From assembly GCA_015099395.1 (NCBI GenBank), contig AP024096.1:4588001-4652000 (forward strand): 64,000 bases of DNA, read 5' to 3'. Origin of the DNA: Ktedonobacteria bacterium brp13. Lineage in GTDB: Bacteria > Chloroflexota > Ktedonobacteria > Ktedonobacterales > Ktedonobacteraceae. The notes under the pieces were generated by a model that saw nothing but the letters and a program-made list of their open reading frames with translations, had not been told where the DNA came from and made no database searches. Of the stretch, positions 9,707 to 17,936 are shown one piece after another (within the stretch, counting starts at the first letter, position 1; the number at the start of each line of letters is the position of its first letter). A program made the translations under genes and the position numbers.

Positions 9707-9736
9707 TTGACAGAAGCATAACGCCCATTATATAAT
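9707..9736 (+). promoter_or_regulatory. Promoter of MarR-ABC exporter operon
   Basis: A consensus -35 TTGACA (9707-9712) and -10 TATAAT (9731-9736) are separated by 18 bp. The predicted start of transcription, around 9743, falls at the edge of the inverted-repeat operator at 9747-9789. Confidence 0.8.
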
Positions 9737-9746
9737 AGTAATTACT

Positions 9747-9789
9747 TAGGTAACCAAATATTTCTATGATTGATATATTTGGTTACCTA
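9747..9789 (+). promoter_or_regulatory. Perfect inverted-repeat operator, probable MarR autoregulation site
   Basis: TAGGTAACCAAATAT (9747-9761) is repeated as its exact complement at 9775-9789 with a 13-bp spacer. Each arm also contains the self-complementary GGTAACC, so two regulator dimers could bind. The site lies just after the predicted transcription start and before the chosen start codon of the MarR gene, the usual place for MarR-type self-repression. Confidence 0.75.
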
Positions 9790-9810
9790 GCAAAAAGGGG
9801 GATGATCCAT

Positions 9811-10431
9811 TTGCCAGCAGATACCGTAATTGGTACAGAGCAATCCATAGTCCAGAAAATCATGCGGGCCTTTCTTCTTTTTAAAAGGTCCCCCTGGCAT
9901 CATCGATCAATTGAAGGGTATAAACCCAGCGAAATCAGAATGCTTCTGTGTATTCAAAAAGGTATCCAACATGCCCCTTTTGAAATGAAAGTATCTGATA
10001 TCAGCAAACTGCTGCAAGTCACAGCGCCAACAGTCACGCAACTCATAAAAGGACTGGAGGCCGAAGGACTGGTTGAGCGCAATACCGCGTCAACCGATAG
10101 ACGTGCAGTTGGTATAAAGCTCACAACCAGGGGTGAGATGATCACGCAGAAGGCACACGAAGACTTTTTTACGATACTCAATGGATTGGTTGACTATTTA
10201 GGAGAAGAGCAGAGCAATCAGCTTGTCGAGCTCTTAAACAGTGCATCGACATATTTCAACATCTGCGCTTCCGCTGATCCGTTGCACGGACCACAGTGTC
10301 CCGCCAATCCATTCATTACAAAAGCAGAGAGTCTCGCACCTTCGTACCAGGGGAGTCTCGCAGAGCCTGCGAGCACCCAACTAAACGAGGAGGGTTCACA
10401 ACCTTCCCATTGCGGAGATACACAAGCATGA
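9811..10431 (+). CDS. MarR-family transcriptional regulator
   Basis: Winged-helix dimeric repressor, about 206 aa. The core reads 'KVSDISKLLQVTAPTVTQLI' (recognition helix) followed by GLEAEGLVERNTASTDRRA, with the wing D-R-R typical of MarR. Choice of start: the first in-frame ATG (9766) lies inside the operator, and the next (9802) touches the GGGGG. TTG 9811 follows AAGGGGG by about nine bases and is the best fit. The gene overlaps the next one by ATGA (10428-10431), so it heads a three-gene operon with two ABC exporter subunits. MarR regulators in this setting typically release on binding a toxic aromatic or drug and so induce the pump; that role is inferred. The C-terminus after residue ~165 is longer than usual and Cys/Pro rich. 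Confidence 0.85.
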   Translation: MPADTVIGTEQSIVQKIMRAFLLFKRSPWHHRSIEGYKPSEIRMLLCIQKGIQHAPFEMKVSDISKLLQVTAPTVTQLIKGLEAEGLVERNTASTDRRAVGIKLTTRGEMITQKAHEDFFTILNGLVDYLGEEQSNQLVELLNSASTYFNICASADPLHGPQCPANPFITKAESLAPSYQGSLAEPASTQLNEEGSQPSHCGDTQA

Positions 10432-12155
10432 TCCGATTATACAGATTTTTGCAGCCTTATCGTATCCCTATAGCAGGCGTCTTAATCCTTGTCCTCTGTC
10501 AGGCGCTCTCTGATCTCTACCTGCCGACTTTAATGTCGAATATCGTAGATACCGGCATTATCACCGGGGACACAAATTATATCTGGCGTATTGGGGGCCT
10601 GATGCTCCTGGTCTCGATCGGAGGCGGCATCAGCGCAATCGCAGCCAGCTTCCTATCATCACAGATCTCGATTGGCTTTGGGCGTATCGTACGCGGCAAG
10701 CTCTTCTCACACGTTGAGAACTTCTCACTCCATGAGTTTGACAAGATCAGCACCGCATCGATGATCACACGCACCACCAACGATACCACCCAGGTACAGA
10801 ACGTCACACTGATCATCTTGCGTCTGATGATCTATGCACCGATGGTCTGTATCGGCGGCATCATCATGGCACTGCGCCAGGATGTTGTCCTCTCGTGGGT
10901 CATTATCGCAGCCATGCCAGTGATCCTGATCTCCATTCTCCTCATCACCAGCAAGGGAATTCCGCTCTTCACTATTATGCAGAAGAAGATCGATAAATTG
11001 AACCTTATTCTGGATGAGAACCTGAATGGTATGCGTGTCATTCGGGCCTTTGATCGTAGCCGCCATGAGATCCAACGCTTCGACGTTGCCAACCAGGATC
11101 TGACCGATACGGCATTGAAGGCCAACCGCATCATCTCGCTACTAATGCCGATCATGATGATGATCATGAACTTCTCGACCATCGCTATTATCTGGTTTGG
11201 TGGTCTTCGTATCAACGACAACCAGATGCAGATCGGGTCTTTAATTGCATTCTTACAGTACGCAGCATTGATCATGTTCTCAATGATCATGATGTCGATG
11301 ATGTTCGTCATGCTCCCGCGTGCCGCAGCTTCTGCAACGCGTATTAACGAGGTACTGGATATCACCCCCGAGATCAATGATCCCGTGGAAGCCGCACAAC
11401 CCGGTGAGCAGCGCGGTTATGTCGAGTTCCAGGACGTCACCTTCAGCTATCCCGGTGCCGAGCAGCCCGCGCTTGAGAATATCACCTTCAAGGCTGGCCC
11501 TGGCGAGGTTACCGCCATTATCGGTAGTACCGGCGCAGGTAAATCTACACTCGTCAACCTGATTCCACGCTTCTATGATATCGATAGTGGACACGTCCTG
11601 GTTGACGGCATCGACGTACGTGAGCAGCTACAAGATGAGCTACGTATGAAGATCGGCTATGTGCCACAGCAGGCGATCCTCTTCTCCGGCTCGATTAACG
11701 ACAATATCCACTATGGCAACGCAGCCGCCTCGCAGGAAGAGGTCGAGCATGCAGCGATGGTCGCACAGGCCAACGATTTTATCTCAGGCATGAAAGAGGG
11801 CTTTGACTCAGAGATCTCACAGGGCGGCACCAACGTCTCTGGCGGTCAGAAGCAGCGCCTCTCGATCGCACGCGCCCTGGTACGTAAGCCAGAAGTCTAC
11901 ATCTTTGATGATAGCTTCTCCGCGCTGGACTTCAAGACCGACGCCAGGTTACGTGCCGCATTAAAAGATGAGACAACCACGGCAACCGTCTTTATCGTTG
12001 CGCAGCGTGTGAGCACCGTTATGGACGCGGACAGAATTATAGTATTGGACGACGGAAAAGTGGCTGGCATCGGCACCCATCATGAATTGATGGCTACCTG
12101 TGAGGTCTATAGCGAGATCGTTTCCTCACAGCTTTCCGCAGAGGAGATTGCATGA
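10428..12155 (+). CDS. ABC exporter half-transporter with degenerate ATP site
   Basis: Six-helix exporter domain (residues 1 to ~310) followed by an ATPase domain, 575 aa, in the cytoplasmic membrane. Walker A is GSTGAGKST and the signature NVSGGQKQR is canonical. The Walker B region, however, reads VYIFDDSFSALD with Asp in place of the catalytic Glu, and the switch His is Gln (IVAQRVST). These are the marks of the non-hydrolysing member of heterodimeric drug exporters such as BmrC or TM287. The start is ATG 10428 (GGAG ten bases upstream), overlapping the MarR stop by four bases. The stop overlaps the next start in the same ATGA way, so the two subunits are translationally coupled. An in-frame earlier start at 10296 would overlap marR and is rejected. 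Substrate unknown; multidrug efflux is inferred from the MarR partner. Confidence 0.92.
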   Translation: MIRLYRFLQPYRIPIAGVLILVLCQALSDLYLPTLMSNIVDTGIITGDTNYIWRIGGLMLLVSIGGGISAIAASFLSSQISIGFGRIVRGKLFSHVENFSLHEFDKISTASMITRTTNDTTQVQNVTLIILRLMIYAPMVCIGGIIMALRQDVVLSWVIIAAMPVILISILLITSKGIPLFTIMQKKIDKLNLILDENLNGMRVIRAFDRSRHEIQRFDVANQDLTDTALKANRIISLLMPIMMMIMNFSTIAIIWFGGLRINDNQMQIGSLIAFLQYAALIMFSMIMMSMMFVMLPRAAASATRINEVLDITPEINDPVEAAQPGEQRGYVEFQDVTFSYPGAEQPALENITFKAGPGEVTAIIGSTGAGKSTLVNLIPRFYDIDSGHVLVDGIDVREQLQDELRMKIGYVPQQAILFSGSINDNIHYGNAAASQEEVEHAAMVAQANDFISGMKEGFDSEISQGGTNVSGGQKQRLSIARALVRKPEVYIFDDSFSALDFKTDARLRAALKDETTTATVFIVAQRVSTVMDADRIIVLDDGKVAGIGTHHELMATCEVYSEIVSSQLSAEEIA

Positions 12156-14095
12156 GCGTAGCACGCAACAATACGCAACCAAGACCACAAGGCATGTTTG
12201 GTGGTCGCCCTGGCGGCCCTATGGCTGGTCTGGGCATGCCTGTCGAGAAGGCCAAAGACTTTAAAGGCACCCTTAAACGGCTCGTCCGCTATATGATGCC
12301 CCAGAAGTTTGCTTTGATCGCTGTTCTGGCAGCAGCCATTATCAGTACCATCTTTAATATCCTGAGCCCAAAAATTCTGGGTAATGCAACCGATAAGCTT
12401 GTTGAAGGCATGCTCCTGAAGATCCATCACGTCCCAGGAGCCAGTATCGATTTCGGCTATATCGGAAATATCTTGCTCATTCTCGCTGTTCTGTACGTCA
12501 TCAGCGCGCTCTTCAGCTACATTCAGCAGTACATCATGGCCGGAATCTCACAGCGCACCGTCTATCGTATGCGCAAAGAGATAGATGAGAAGCTGGAACG
12601 GCTCCCGCTGAAATATTACGACTCTCACTCACACGGTGATATTCTGAGCCGCGCCGTCAACGATATGGACAATATCAGTTCTACGTTGCAGCAGAGCTTG
12701 ACGCAGCTGGTCACCTCGGCGGTAACCGTCGTTGGCGTCATCATCATGATGCTGAGCATTAGCTGGGTCCTGACATTGGTCGCCATTGTCACGATCCCGC
12801 TAAGCATGATCGCAACGGTCGTCATCGCGAAGAAGTCGCAGCACTACTTCGCGGAACAGCAGAAATGGCTCGGCAGTCTGAACGGCCATGTTGAAGAGAT
12901 GTACAACGGTCATAAGATCGTCAAGGCCTTCGGTTTTGAGCAGCGTTCAATCGACGAATTCAACCAGTTGAATGAAACCTACTACAACGCAGGCTGGCGT
13001 GCGCAGTTTATGTCCGGTATCATGATGCCTTTGATGACCTTTATCGGTAATCTTGGCTACGTACTGATCTGCGTTATCGGCGGTATCATGGTCACGCAAC
13101 GAGCGATTACCGTCGGTGATATTCAGGCCTTCATTCAGTATGTGCGCCAGTTTACGATGCCGATCACACAGCTCGCCAACATCGCCAATATTATCCAATC
13201 GACCATCGCTTCAGCCGAGCGCGTCTTTGAACTGCTCGACGAAGAGGAGGAGACTCCTGAGATCGTTGAAGCAACAGTGCTCACAGGACCCCGTGGCGAG
13301 GTCACCTTCGAGCATGTCCAGTTTGGCTACAATCCTGGCAAACCGCTCATTAAAGATATGAATATCGCAGTGAAGGCCGGTCAGACGATCGCCATCGTTG
13401 GTCCGACCGGTGCCGGTAAGACCACGCTGGTCAATCTGCTGATGCGCTTCTATGAGCTTAACAGCGGTAAAATCCTGGTCGGTGGCGTCGATATTACCGA
13501 GATCAAACGCAGCAATCTGCGCCGCATGTTCGGTATGGTACTCCAGGATACCTGGCTCTTCAATGGGACTATCCGCGACAATATCGCCTATGGTCGCGAC
13601 GAGGTAACAGAGGAAGAGATTGTGCAGGCAGCGCAGGCAGCCAGAGCCGACCACTTCATCCGCACCTTGCCAGAAGGCTACGACACCGTGCTGAACTCTG
13701 AAGCCTCCAACATCTCGCAGGGCCAGAAACAGCTGCTCACGATCGCCCGTGCGATCCTGGCAGATCCTGATATCCTCATCCTCGATGAGGCCACCAGTAG
13801 CGTCGATACCCGTACAGAGGTCGCTATTCAGCAGGCCATGCACACATTGATGCAGGGCCGCACCAACTTTGTTATCGCCCACCGTCTCTCGACGATCCGC
13901 GATGCCGATCTGATTCTGGTGATGAACCATGGCGACATCATCGAGCAGGGCACACATCTGGGACTCCTGGAACAGGGCGGCTTCTATGCCAACCTGTATA
14001 ACAGCCAGTTCACGAACAGTGGAGCCTCAATCGACGAAGTCCTTGAGAGCCTACCAGAGACACAGCAAGAGGAACTTGCTTCAGAACCCGCCTAG
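12152..14095 (+). CDS. ABC exporter half-transporter with catalytic ATP site
   Basis: Partner of the preceding gene, 647 aa. A Gly/Pro-rich cytosolic head of ~40 residues precedes six membrane helices and the ATPase domain. Walker A is GPTGAGKTT, Walker B is ILILDEATSSVD with the catalytic Glu, and the H-loop is VIAHRLST, all intact. Its signature is ISQGQ rather than SGGQ. In the head-to-tail dimer this altered signature faces the Walker motifs of the other subunit, so both defects fall into the same, inactive ATP site, while the second site combines intact parts. That pairing is what is known for heterodimeric exporters. The C-terminal tail is acidic (EVLESLPETQQEELASEP). The operon ends here with a strong terminator at 14163. 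Confidence 0.93.
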   Translation: MSVARNNTQPRPQGMFGGRPGGPMAGLGMPVEKAKDFKGTLKRLVRYMMPQKFALIAVLAAAIISTIFNILSPKILGNATDKLVEGMLLKIHHVPGASIDFGYIGNILLILAVLYVISALFSYIQQYIMAGISQRTVYRMRKEIDEKLERLPLKYYDSHSHGDILSRAVNDMDNISSTLQQSLTQLVTSAVTVVGVIIMMLSISWVLTLVAIVTIPLSMIATVVIAKKSQHYFAEQQKWLGSLNGHVEEMYNGHKIVKAFGFEQRSIDEFNQLNETYYNAGWRAQFMSGIMMPLMTFIGNLGYVLICVIGGIMVTQRAITVGDIQAFIQYVRQFTMPITQLANIANIIQSTIASAERVFELLDEEEETPEIVEATVLTGPRGEVTFEHVQFGYNPGKPLIKDMNIAVKAGQTIAIVGPTGAGKTTLVNLLMRFYELNSGKILVGGVDITEIKRSNLRRMFGMVLQDTWLFNGTIRDNIAYGRDEVTEEEIVQAAQAARADHFIRTLPEGYDTVLNSEASNISQGQKQLLTIARAILADPDILILDEATSSVDTRTEVAIQQAMHTLMQGRTNFVIAHRLSTIRDADLILVMNHGDIIEQGTHLGLLEQGGFYANLYNSQFTNSGASIDEVLESLPETQQEELASEPA

Positions 14096-14162
14096 ATAGC
14101 GACAAAGGCTGTATAGAGATACAATCTATACTGTACTTTTATTGTAATTTCTATAGATAGAG

Positions 14163-14207
14163 GAGGGATTGCCAGCTGGACAACCAGCTAGCAATCCCTC
14201 TTTTTTT
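14163..14207 (+). terminator. Rho-independent terminator of exporter operon
   Basis: GAGGGATTGC (14163-14172) pairs with GCAATCCCTC (14191-14200), with an inner CAGCTGG/CCAGCT stem, and is followed by seven T. This is a textbook intrinsic terminator 67 bases after the stop. Its 3' half is copied at 14775-14802. Confidence 0.92.
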
Positions 14208-14294
14208 GGAACACATGCCTGATACTACTGCCATAGTAGAGCCACAATTGGGAAAAGAAGAACAACAAATGTACGTTATATAGTTAATTTTGAT

Positions 14295-14510
14295 AAAGTT
14301 CACTATCACCTGTATAGTGCACTTAGGCCCTTGTCCCCCTCTTTGAGGGGAGGAGAGTTTTTGTCGAGTTTCCGGGCGATAGTGATATATGAGTTTAATA
14401 CATGCTTTATATATAATACTAAATGCTCGTGTGCATTTTCTTCTATGAAGATCACCTGGATAGGCCAAAAAACCTATCCCGGTGAGCTCTTTGAGGGGGA
14501 TGTCGCCGCA
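14295..14510 (-). repeat. Palindromic noncoding repeat, copy 2 (inverted, shortened)
   Basis: Read on the minus strand this matches copies 1 and 3: the 'ggcctatccaggtga' box (14452-14470), the AT-rich 'tatatataaagcatgtatta' part, the 'aactcg' junction, and the G/C-run core joined directly to 'acaaggnctaagtgcactata'. The second core and the segment between the cores are missing, as if lost by recombination between the two inverted cores. No gene is seen in 14208-15114 apart from this repeat and regulatory signals. Confidence 0.65.
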
Positions 14511-14774
14511 GCGACAGGGGTGAGTAGATTCTCGAATTACGCTATTAACCTTGATTATACACTATCTATCATCTTTGTCTTCATTGTCTGTCATCGAGGA
14601 GTACAGGGCATTGCTAGCGTTCTACTCCCACCTGCCGCTAAGCGCGGCTGTCCTCCCTCAAAGAGGGAGGCTTTAGCGGCATTACCTGTTTTGGCTATTT
14701 TTACGATTTTTACGCGACCGCCTTTGTTCTCTTCTAAGCTTTACCAGTGAGTGTTGTTCTACCGGGGCTCTACT

Positions 14775-14802
14775 ACCAGCGAGCAATCCCTCTTTTTTTG
14801 GA
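14775..14802 (+). repeat. Copied 3' half of the exporter terminator
   Basis: The 28 bases here match 14183-14210 at 27 positions, including the T-run. The two copies bracket about 565 bp that contain repeat copy 2. The copy lacks the 5' stem arm and so cannot form the same hairpin. Confidence 0.7.
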
Positions 14803-14860
14803 TCATTTTGGAGCACTTTGTATAATTATTAGTGAAAGATATGCAATGTATTTCAGGCCC

Positions 14861-14889
14861 TTGACAATAATACGAACGTATCTGATAAT
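14861..14889 (+). promoter_or_regulatory. Probable promoter of oligopeptide transporter operon
   Basis: TTGACA (14861-14866) and GATAAT (14884-14889) are 17 bp apart. The spacer holds a small palindrome (ATACGAACGTAT, 14870-14881). The leader to the first gene is about 220 bases. Confidence 0.55.
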
Positions 14890-14908
14890 AGAAGCCAATA
14901 TATTATTG

Positions 14909-14928
14909 ACAATGTTGATCAACATTGT
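14909..14928 (+). promoter_or_regulatory. Perfect 20-bp palindrome, operator candidate
   Basis: ACAATGTTGATCAACATTGT is its own complement over all 20 bases and lies about 20 bp after the predicted -10 box, in the expected position for a repressor site. Followed by a T-run, it could also act as a short hairpin in the leader. Confidence 0.55.
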
Positions 14929-15114
14929 TTTTACTTCTGACTTAGAAAAGAATTTCTATTTATAGGTAAAAGAGCTTTTCTACTCCAAAAGCAAGTTTTT
15001 TACATTATGTGTGAGATAGTCACTTTACTTAACGTATATTACAACATAGGCATTCGGTCATATTCCTTTTCAGGTAACTGACCATAGTATTTTTTCCGCG
15101 CAAAGGAGGCGTTC

Positions 15115-16824
15115 ATGCGCCAATTCCGCAAGAGAACTGGACTCTTAAGCCTGGCTAGCATCTTCTGTGTTCTGGCCATCCTGCTGTCCGCATGTGGTTC
15201 CACAACCTCTACAAGTAACACAAATGGATCATCTGCACCTGCGCCAGCAAGCCAGCAAGTTTTACGCGAACCTATCGAAGGTGGTTTTGATACCCTTGAT
15301 CCTGCCCTGACAGCCGGTGGTCTGGGTGACCCACAGAATCTTATTTATAACGGTCTGGTCGCTGCAGATGATCAGGGTAACATTCATGACCAGCTCGCTG
15401 CCTCGCATACCGTTTCATCTGATGGACTTACCTATACCTTCAAGATCCGCTCAGGTCTGAAATTTAGCGATGGCACGCCGATCGATGCCAGCACATTTGC
15501 CTATAGCATCAACCGTACCATCGATCCAAAGACCAAATCTGAAGTCAGCACATACCTCCAGTTGATCAAGGGCTATGCTGATCTTTCAAGTGGCAAGGTT
15601 CCTACATTAATTGGTAATAGCATCATCGTGCAAGACCCGAGCACCCTGGTCCTTAAAATTAGTAAGCCAGCCTCCTATTTCTTGCAGGCGCTGAACTACT
15701 CCACCTCCGATGCCGTCAATGAGAAACTGATCAACAAGTATGGTACCAATTGGACACAGCACCTGAACGAAGGTGGTGCCTCTGGTCCATTCGCAGTGAA
15801 GAGCTACAATCCAGCGACGGGACTCGTCCTGGTTCCTAATCCTGACTTTACACTCTTCAAGCCTAAATTGCAGGAGATCGACTACACCGTAACGAGCGAT
15901 CGTGACGCCACATACAAAGCCTTTAAAGCTGGTCAGTACGATCTGGCTCCAGTCCCACCAGCTGACGACGCAGTAAGTGCAAGTATGCCTGGTTACCAGT
16001 CCACACCTGCTCTGGCGACCCGCTTCATCGGCATGAACTATCTAGTCAAGCCGTTGGACAACATCAAGATCCGTCAGGCCCTTGAGCTCGCAATCAACAA
16101 AAACCTGGTTGTTGGTAGCATCATCGGTAAATCCGTAACGCCAAGCGACCATATCATCCCGAATGGTATCCCTGGCTACAATCCCAACCTGATAGGACCT
16201 GATGGTGTCACAAGCACCGCCGGCGACGCAACGAAAGCCAAACAGCTCTTCCAGCAGGGCTTACAAGAGGAGGGCCTCACGCTCGCGACCTTCCCTCACC
16301 TCACTATCGCCTATGACCTGTCCTACAAAGCTGGTGGTGACACCATCACAGCCATTGTCAACGAATGGAAACAGGAACTGGGTATCACTATCAAAACTGT
16401 CCCCACACAGCCTAACGACCTGATCGACCAGGAGTTCGCCACCGTTGGTAAGGCTGGTCCCTTACAGTTGTGGTATGCCACATGGGCCACTGACTACCTC
16501 GATCCTCAGGACTGGACAACGCTCTTCTTTGACAAGGGTGTCAGCAACAACGCCTTCAACTATGGTCAGAACAAATCATCCGATGCGGCCCAGCAGCAGG
16601 CGGTACAGACCGAGCTGGAGCAAGCTGACGTCAATCAGAATCAAGCTGCACGCCTCAATGTGTACCAGGTTGCTGAGCAGAAGCTTGTCAACGATGTTCC
16701 TTATATCACCACCTACCAGTCATCCTACGTCTACGTGGTCAACCCTAAATTGCAGGGTTGGAAACTCTACCCATTGGGTAGCATGGCAACGAATGATTGG
16801 GCTAATGTCTACTTTGCACAGTAA
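15115..16824 (+). CDS. Peptide ABC transporter substrate-binding lipoprotein (SBP family 5)
   Basis: Extracytoplasmic binding protein of the OppA/DppA class, 569 aa. The N-terminus has a lipoprotein signal: a charged MRQFRKR head, a hydrophobic core, and lipobox LLSAC with the lipidated Cys near residue 31, then a Ser/Thr linker. Family-5 hallmarks are 'LTYTFKIRSGLKFSDGTPI', 'DASTFAYSINRTID', a middle 'IRQALELAINKNLVV' part, and a C-terminal 'LQLWYATWATDYLDPQDW' part. The start ATG 15115 is preceded by AAGGAGG at seven bases. It is first in an operon with two permeases (16920, 17937). No ATPase gene follows, so one must be supplied from elsewhere. Peptides are the most likely cargo; nickel or oligosaccharide cannot be excluded. 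Confidence 0.9.
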   Translation: MRQFRKRTGLLSLASIFCVLAILLSACGSTTSTSNTNGSSAPAPASQQVLREPIEGGFDTLDPALTAGGLGDPQNLIYNGLVAADDQGNIHDQLAASHTVSSDGLTYTFKIRSGLKFSDGTPIDASTFAYSINRTIDPKTKSEVSTYLQLIKGYADLSSGKVPTLIGNSIIVQDPSTLVLKISKPASYFLQALNYSTSDAVNEKLINKYGTNWTQHLNEGGASGPFAVKSYNPATGLVLVPNPDFTLFKPKLQEIDYTVTSDRDATYKAFKAGQYDLAPVPPADDAVSASMPGYQSTPALATRFIGMNYLVKPLDNIKIRQALELAINKNLVVGSIIGKSVTPSDHIIPNGIPGYNPNLIGPDGVTSTAGDATKAKQLFQQGLQEEGLTLATFPHLTIAYDLSYKAGGDTITAIVNEWKQELGITIKTVPTQPNDLIDQEFATVGKAGPLQLWYATWATDYLDPQDWTTLFFDKGVSNNAFNYGQNKSSDAAQQQAVQTELEQADVNQNQAARLNVYQVAEQKLVNDVPYITTYQSSYVYVVNPKLQGWKLYPLGSMATNDWANVYFAQ

Positions 16825-16835
16825 ACATGCCAGCG

Positions 16836-16866
16836 TTGAGAGAAGGACCTTGTGTCCTTCCCTCAA
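16836..16866 (+). terminator. Intergenic hairpin between binding protein and permease
   Basis: GAAGGAC pairs with GTCCTTC (with outer ttgag/ctcaa pairs) around a short loop, just after the binding-protein stop. There is no T-run. Such hairpins commonly stabilise the binding-protein part of the transcript and lower permease expression; that is inference. Confidence 0.5.
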
Positions 16867-16919
16867 TGTCGTAGAGCCAATGGTGTAACCAGCATGAATA
16901 CACAACAGAGGAACCTCGG

Positions 16920-17876
16920 ATGACACGATTTTTGCTTAAACGCTTTATCGGGCTCTTATTTATCCTGATTGGTGTGACCTTCATTACGTTTATCCTGGGC
17001 TATTTTGCCCCGGGTGATCCTATTAGAGAGTCGATGGGATCCCACTTCAATGTCCGGCTCTGGCTTATACTCCGGCATGAATATGGCTTCGACCTCCCAT
17101 GGTATCAACAGTACTACAACTTTCTTGTACGCCTCGTCCATTTTGATCTGGGTACCTCTTTTCATCCACAACAAGAGCCCGTCTGGGAGATCCTGAAAGA
17201 TGGTGTGCCAATTACCGTTGAGCTCTCTTTCTGGGGATCTGTTATTTCACTCGCCCTCGGTATTCCGGTCGGTATTATCTCTGCCTTGCGCGCCAATACC
17301 TGGATCGATACGACAAGCATGACTATCGCACTGATCCTGTATGCTCTGCCAGCATTTATCATTACTGTCTTCGCGCAGCTCATCGTTCTCTACATCGACA
17401 AGACCGGCATTGGCTGGCCTGTCAGTGGCTGGGGCAATCCGTGGGAGTATTCCTGGAGCGATATTCAGTATAAGCTGGTCCCCATCCTCACCTACGGCGC
17501 AGCTGGCTATGCCTATTATGCGCGCCTGGCACGTACAACGATGCTTGATGTGTTACGGCAGGACTACGTGCGCACCGCACGCGCCAAGGGCCTGCGTGAA
17601 AAAGCAGTCGTCTACCGACATGCCCTCCGTAATGCGATTATTCCTCTGATCACCGTGATCGGTGTTCTGCTGGGTCTCCTTGTAACTGGTTCATTCTTTA
17701 TTGAAGTCGGCTTTAACATTCAAGGTATCGCGAACATCACCATTCAAGCAGTCCAACTACGTAACTATCCTGTCATTCAGGGTACAACCATTATGGTTGC
17801 GATCTGTGTTGTCCTCGGCAATATGGTTTCAGATATCTTGTATGGCATCGTTGATCCGCGCATCAAAACTGAATAG
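16920..17876 (+). CDS. Peptide ABC transporter permease, DppB/OppB type
   Basis: Integral membrane permease of the binding-protein-dependent importer, 318 aa, with six predicted helices beginning at residues 8-30. 'FAPGDPI' near residue 38 is a DppB family mark. The cytoplasmic EAA loop is clear (DYVRTARAKGLREKAVVYRH) and is followed by ALRNAIIPLITVIG, the site that docks the ATPase. The start ATG 16920 has AGAGGA upstream. It lies 95 bases after the binding-protein gene and 60 bases before the second permease, in the same direction. Length and order are normal for the family. Confidence 0.92.
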   Translation: MTRFLLKRFIGLLFILIGVTFITFILGYFAPGDPIRESMGSHFNVRLWLILRHEYGFDLPWYQQYYNFLVRLVHFDLGTSFHPQQEPVWEILKDGVPITVELSFWGSVISLALGIPVGIISALRANTWIDTTSMTIALILYALPAFIITVFAQLIVLYIDKTGIGWPVSGWGNPWEYSWSDIQYKLVPILTYGAAGYAYYARLARTTMLDVLRQDYVRTARAKGLREKAVVYRHALRNAIIPLITVIGVLLGLLVTGSFFIEVGFNIQGIANITIQAVQLRNYPVIQGTTIMVAICVVLGNMVSDILYGIVDPRIKTE

Positions 17877-17936
17877 CAGCAGGGTTGTACTTTTTAATGA
17901 CGCACATGCACAATAAAGGATAGAGGAGGATAAAAG

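Noticed and set aside
10296..10427. N-terminal extension of the first ABC exporter subunit
   Set aside because: It would overlap marR by 136 bases and is Arg/Ser-rich nonsense; ATG 10428 with the ATGA overlap is the natural start.
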